Of a stretch of DNA of 64,000 nucleotides, positions 60,704 to 64,000 are shown in pieces. The stretch lies in assembly GCF_021134715.1 (NCBI RefSeq), contig NC_060021.1:9704501-9768500 (forward strand), in the 5' to 3' direction. A program made the translations under genes and the position numbers. Source of the stretch: Daphnia pulex. Its lineage: Eukaryota; Arthropoda; Branchiopoda; Diplostraca; Daphniidae. The stretch's first letter is position 1. Each line of letters starts with the position of its first letter. Below the pieces are notes generated by a model. The model worked only from the letters and a program-made list of their open reading frames with translations, did no database searches and was not told where the DNA came from.

Positions 60704-63700
60704 GGCCCCACGCACACACACACACCGCACAGGCAGACCTTATTACGACATGGAGTGGAGCGGGAAAAAAAGAAAAAAGGAGAGCCCGTCGTTCCTTGGA
60801 AGAAAAACCACTTGGAGGCACCACCACCAACGTCTCTCCTCTTAATTGACGTACGTAACGGTCAGGAGCGGCGCAACGACGAAAATTTCAAAACGACAAA
60901 TATTGGGGAACTCGACTATATTCAAAGTCATTAAGGACTGAGCGGGAATTTCAAACGACACATGGCAATGTTTGTCGCCGCCTTCGTCGTCCCAAGTGGA
61001 GGAAACCCAAACCACCGACTGGCTGAGCTGCCGTGGCTCGACTGAGTTTTTTCGAGTTGGCCGGCGACACATGCGCTGGCAGGCACTGCTACTCTGATTC
61101 TGACTCTTGAGTCGGTCGCCCGTTGCGCCGATACACGGAACATCAACGTGCAAGTTTCAAAAAAAAAAGGGACAAGAAAAAAAAAAGAAGGGGGAGAACC
61201 CAACGGGAGGGGATAAAGAGGGTGGTCCCGCTCTCTCTCCATTGGCGTCCTCACCTGCAGCCCGCATCTCGAAGGACATGGGAGGGATAGAAAAGAATCA
61301 AGACTACTTGCATGTACGTGTGGTTGTGTCTCTCTCCTTTTTCTCTCTTCTTTTACCACACGCCACGCCCAACATCACGGAGCCAAAAATAGGAACACAC
61401 AGAGAGACACTCAACGTGTGTGCGTAGTCTGCCAATAAATCGATGAATATATGGTGGCACATTGTACGTATTGATGATTACGAGCTATTTTTACTCTTCC
61501 TGTCACATATTAGGCGAAATCTCTGCTAATGTCACGGAGGGGGGGAAACAAAAATCCGCTGGGATCCCAACCCAAAAGCTGATCACTGCCCAGGTTGAAT
61601 ACAATAAGGCACTAAGAGATTTGGTGGTGGGAGGTGACTGGCGATCGCGAGACAACATGTATGACCGACTGATATCGATCGACAATTACTGTCGTAGTCC
61701 AGTAATTAGAAATCAAAACGGGAAGGCGACTGTCGTCCGATTACGGGTCCTCGAGGCAAGGCAATGATTAATCATTTTGACATCATCCTCCAGCCCCCAA
61801 CCGTTACGTCAACTGCTCCCCTTCCCCTCTCTTTCCAGAGAGAGAGACTCCTGATTGGTGTATAACGAACTACAAGTTTCGTGTCTGTCCAAGATGGATA
61901 GACTCATAGATACAAGGTGTACTACTGGAAACCGAAAGGCAATGATCCATTATCTCATTAGTTTGCCCCCATGTAACTCACAACCCCCTATATAAACTTC
62001 TTATCGGCTTCTTCTTTTCATGGTACAATTGTCATCCCCTTTTTTCCTTTTTTTTTTTTATTTCCTGTCCAATTCGCGTCGTAAATTCTTCCGGATTATT
62101 ACACAAAAGAAGGGGAAAAGCAATAAGTTTCGGAATCTGGTTCAAGTTCAAACAACTTCTAGGCGAAATGCAATTGAAATCCAGAGTGCAACTGCCATGT
62201 ATGCAAAATGCAATCGATGCCGGATTCATTTACCAAAAAATACATTTTTTTCTTTCTTTTTTTTGGCTCTGTCAAGATCAGCATTTGAAATGATGATGGA
62301 AAAAGAAAAAGAAAAACGCTCCATCACACCGGCGTCAAATCCAGCGCGCAACCGGAAGGAAAGAATTGAAAATCAACTTATTTAAAAAAAGGGCGGAAAA
62401 ACTTTTTTGAAGTTTGAAAAGCGATTTCCATGGAAGCGAATAAGGAAATAAAAAAAGAAGAAGAAGAAGAAATCTACAGATGATAGATCGAATAAAAAAA
62501 GAAGAAGCGGATGACATGCTGATGCATCCGGATGAAATTGTAGGCCGGCTGTAGAGGACATCAAATGATGACAGTTGAGCGCTAAAAGCCCGGCAACTAT
62601 ATAGCCAGTTGATGCGCGTAACGGCTATGTATGTAAATAAGTGATTTAGCACTTCGCTCCACTAGAAACGATCTATACGCAGATCGACTTCTCTCTCTCA
62701 CACAGAAGCAGCCATCTTTGTTGTACACTTTTCTCTCTACTCTACCGTGCAGTTTCTCGCCTGCATCATTCATCCTCCATCGATTTTGTTTGAAAAAGGG
62801 GGGGAAAAACACTGCGAGAAGATAGAACGCATTTGTAGCCTCTTGTGTTTACCTACGACACTCGTGAACGGTTGCCACTTGTGTCTAGTCGACCAATTTT
62901 CAAGCAGTGCTGATTTCTATCTTCCCCCCTACTATTGACAGACTCTCGTCGACGCTGTAACACTATCGGCCATGTCGTGGAAAAATCGAAATGTCATCAT
63001 CGCAATCGATTTTCGTTGCCCTCTTTTAGTTACACGCAAACCGAACAATAGGCTCTGCCCTCTCGACACGGTAATGCACTGCTATATACCACTAGACAAA
63101 ATCAGGAGTAGGAAAAAAGAAAAAAAAGAAAGCGCAACCAACAGCAGCAGCAGCAGACGCCAAATAAAAAGGAAATAGAGCAAAGATGGGCAACGATTTC
63201 CTGGCCGGAGGCAGCGTCAAACTTCCGCTCGCATCCAGCGCGGAATCAACCGAGCGGAGCGGTAATAGTTCCATAGTTTTCTTCAACTACCTACAATAAT
63301 TCGTTTAAAAAAGTAATCGCCAATAGTCCGAGAGGATGGATCTCTACACAGTTATAACGTCGCGTGCGCCAACAAAATAAAAAAGTTAACGGCCTCGCAA
63401 ATTTCAGGGACGTGATAAATTGGACGTTAATTTTCCATCATTTTATTCACGCTCGTCTACGAGCCTTTCCAGTTGGAAATTTTGGAACAGGACAACGGCG
63501 CCGGCGGGCCCATTTCCGCATTGTAGCCAATCCAGCAACACCAACACACACACACAAAAAACACAAGAATCGAGGAGCTGCTCCTTAATTCCTATTTTCA
63601 TCCACCAGTTAGAAGAAGAAAAAAAAAACTAAAAACAAAAAAAAAAAAAAAACAGCCAAATGTCTCGAGTGCAGTCCCGTGACACGCGGGATCCAACACC

Positions 63701-64000
63701 CAGGCACTTAGAGTCGAGTTCCAGGAATTCAAAGTTGGAAGTTGCTGGAGAGTTGGGAGTCACAAGATTTCTGTGTTGGAAATGTTATTGTTGCAGAGTA
63801 ACGAGCATCTACTGTGATAACAGAAAAAGAATGGAGGACAAGGGAAAAAAAAACACAAATCAATCTAATCCGACTAAAGGGCTCATCCATTGCGTCTGTT
63901 ATTTTCATTTGCGCTTTTTCTTGCGTGACCGAAGCGTAACGTTGCGTTTGGCCTCCCTCCCCACCCCCTTTTGTGTACCGTGACCAGTGAACCGAAATCG
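60704..64000. other. Region upstream of the distal Pde1 exon, no gene seen
   Basis: Presumed Pde1 promoter or 5' UTR followed by non-coding DNA with many A-rich and GA-rich tracts. Frames such as 61462-61767 and 63660-63983 lack recognisable motifs. The start of the next gene may lie outside the window. Confidence 0.4.

Overview
The window is nuclear DNA of an animal, most likely a branchiopod crustacean of the Daphnia type. Nearly all genes are intron-rich with short (about 60-100 bp) GT-AG introns. The protein families are metazoan (ataxin-2, BAG1, a FHOD formin, Rae1, PDE1). There is an arthropod-type ionotropic receptor and a cluster of tyrosine-rich YYTEAPKYY-type structural genes of the kind seen in cladocerans. 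The species call is an inference from gene content. No bacterial genes, CRISPR arrays or rRNA were seen, and no tRNA could be supported.

Layout. 0.7-4.6 kb (+): ataxin-2. 6.0-6.8 kb (+): a BAG1-like co-chaperone. 8.2-17.3 kb: a large inverted duplication, two nearly identical arms of about 4.03 kb around a 1.0 kb unique spacer. Each arm carries a tandem pair of tyrosine-rich, cuticle-like genes that are frame-damaged, so four copies in two mirror-image pairs. 18.6-20.7 kb (+): a divergent ionotropic receptor in 9 coding exons. 22.4-38.9 kb (-): a FHOD-family formin (Fhos) of 26 coding exons. It includes one 3.7 kb exon that adds a serine-rich and acidic N-terminal region of about 1,250 residues. 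42.6-43.8 kb (-): Rae1 mRNA export factor. 45.4-60.7 kb (-): a calcium/calmodulin-type cyclic nucleotide phosphodiesterase (PDE1 family), with long 5' introns and an apparent in-frame 345-nt cassette exon. 60.7-64.0 kb holds no gene that I can support.

I built the exon models by hand from splice signals, protein similarity known from the families, and phase consistency. For each main model the exon lengths sum to a multiple of three: ataxin-2 988 aa, BAG1 197 aa, ionotropic receptor 485 aa, Fhos long form 2556 aa, Rae1 364 aa, PDE1 663 aa. Individual exon edges may be off by a base or two.

The genes do not form one pathway; this is an ordinary gene-dense arthropod neighbourhood. The most unusual structure is the 9.1 kb palindrome with its duplicated tyrosine-rich genes. 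Other points of interest are the huge formin N-terminal exon, the PDE1 cassette exon, a doubled PAM2 motif in ataxin-2 and a probable GC-AG intron in Rae1.
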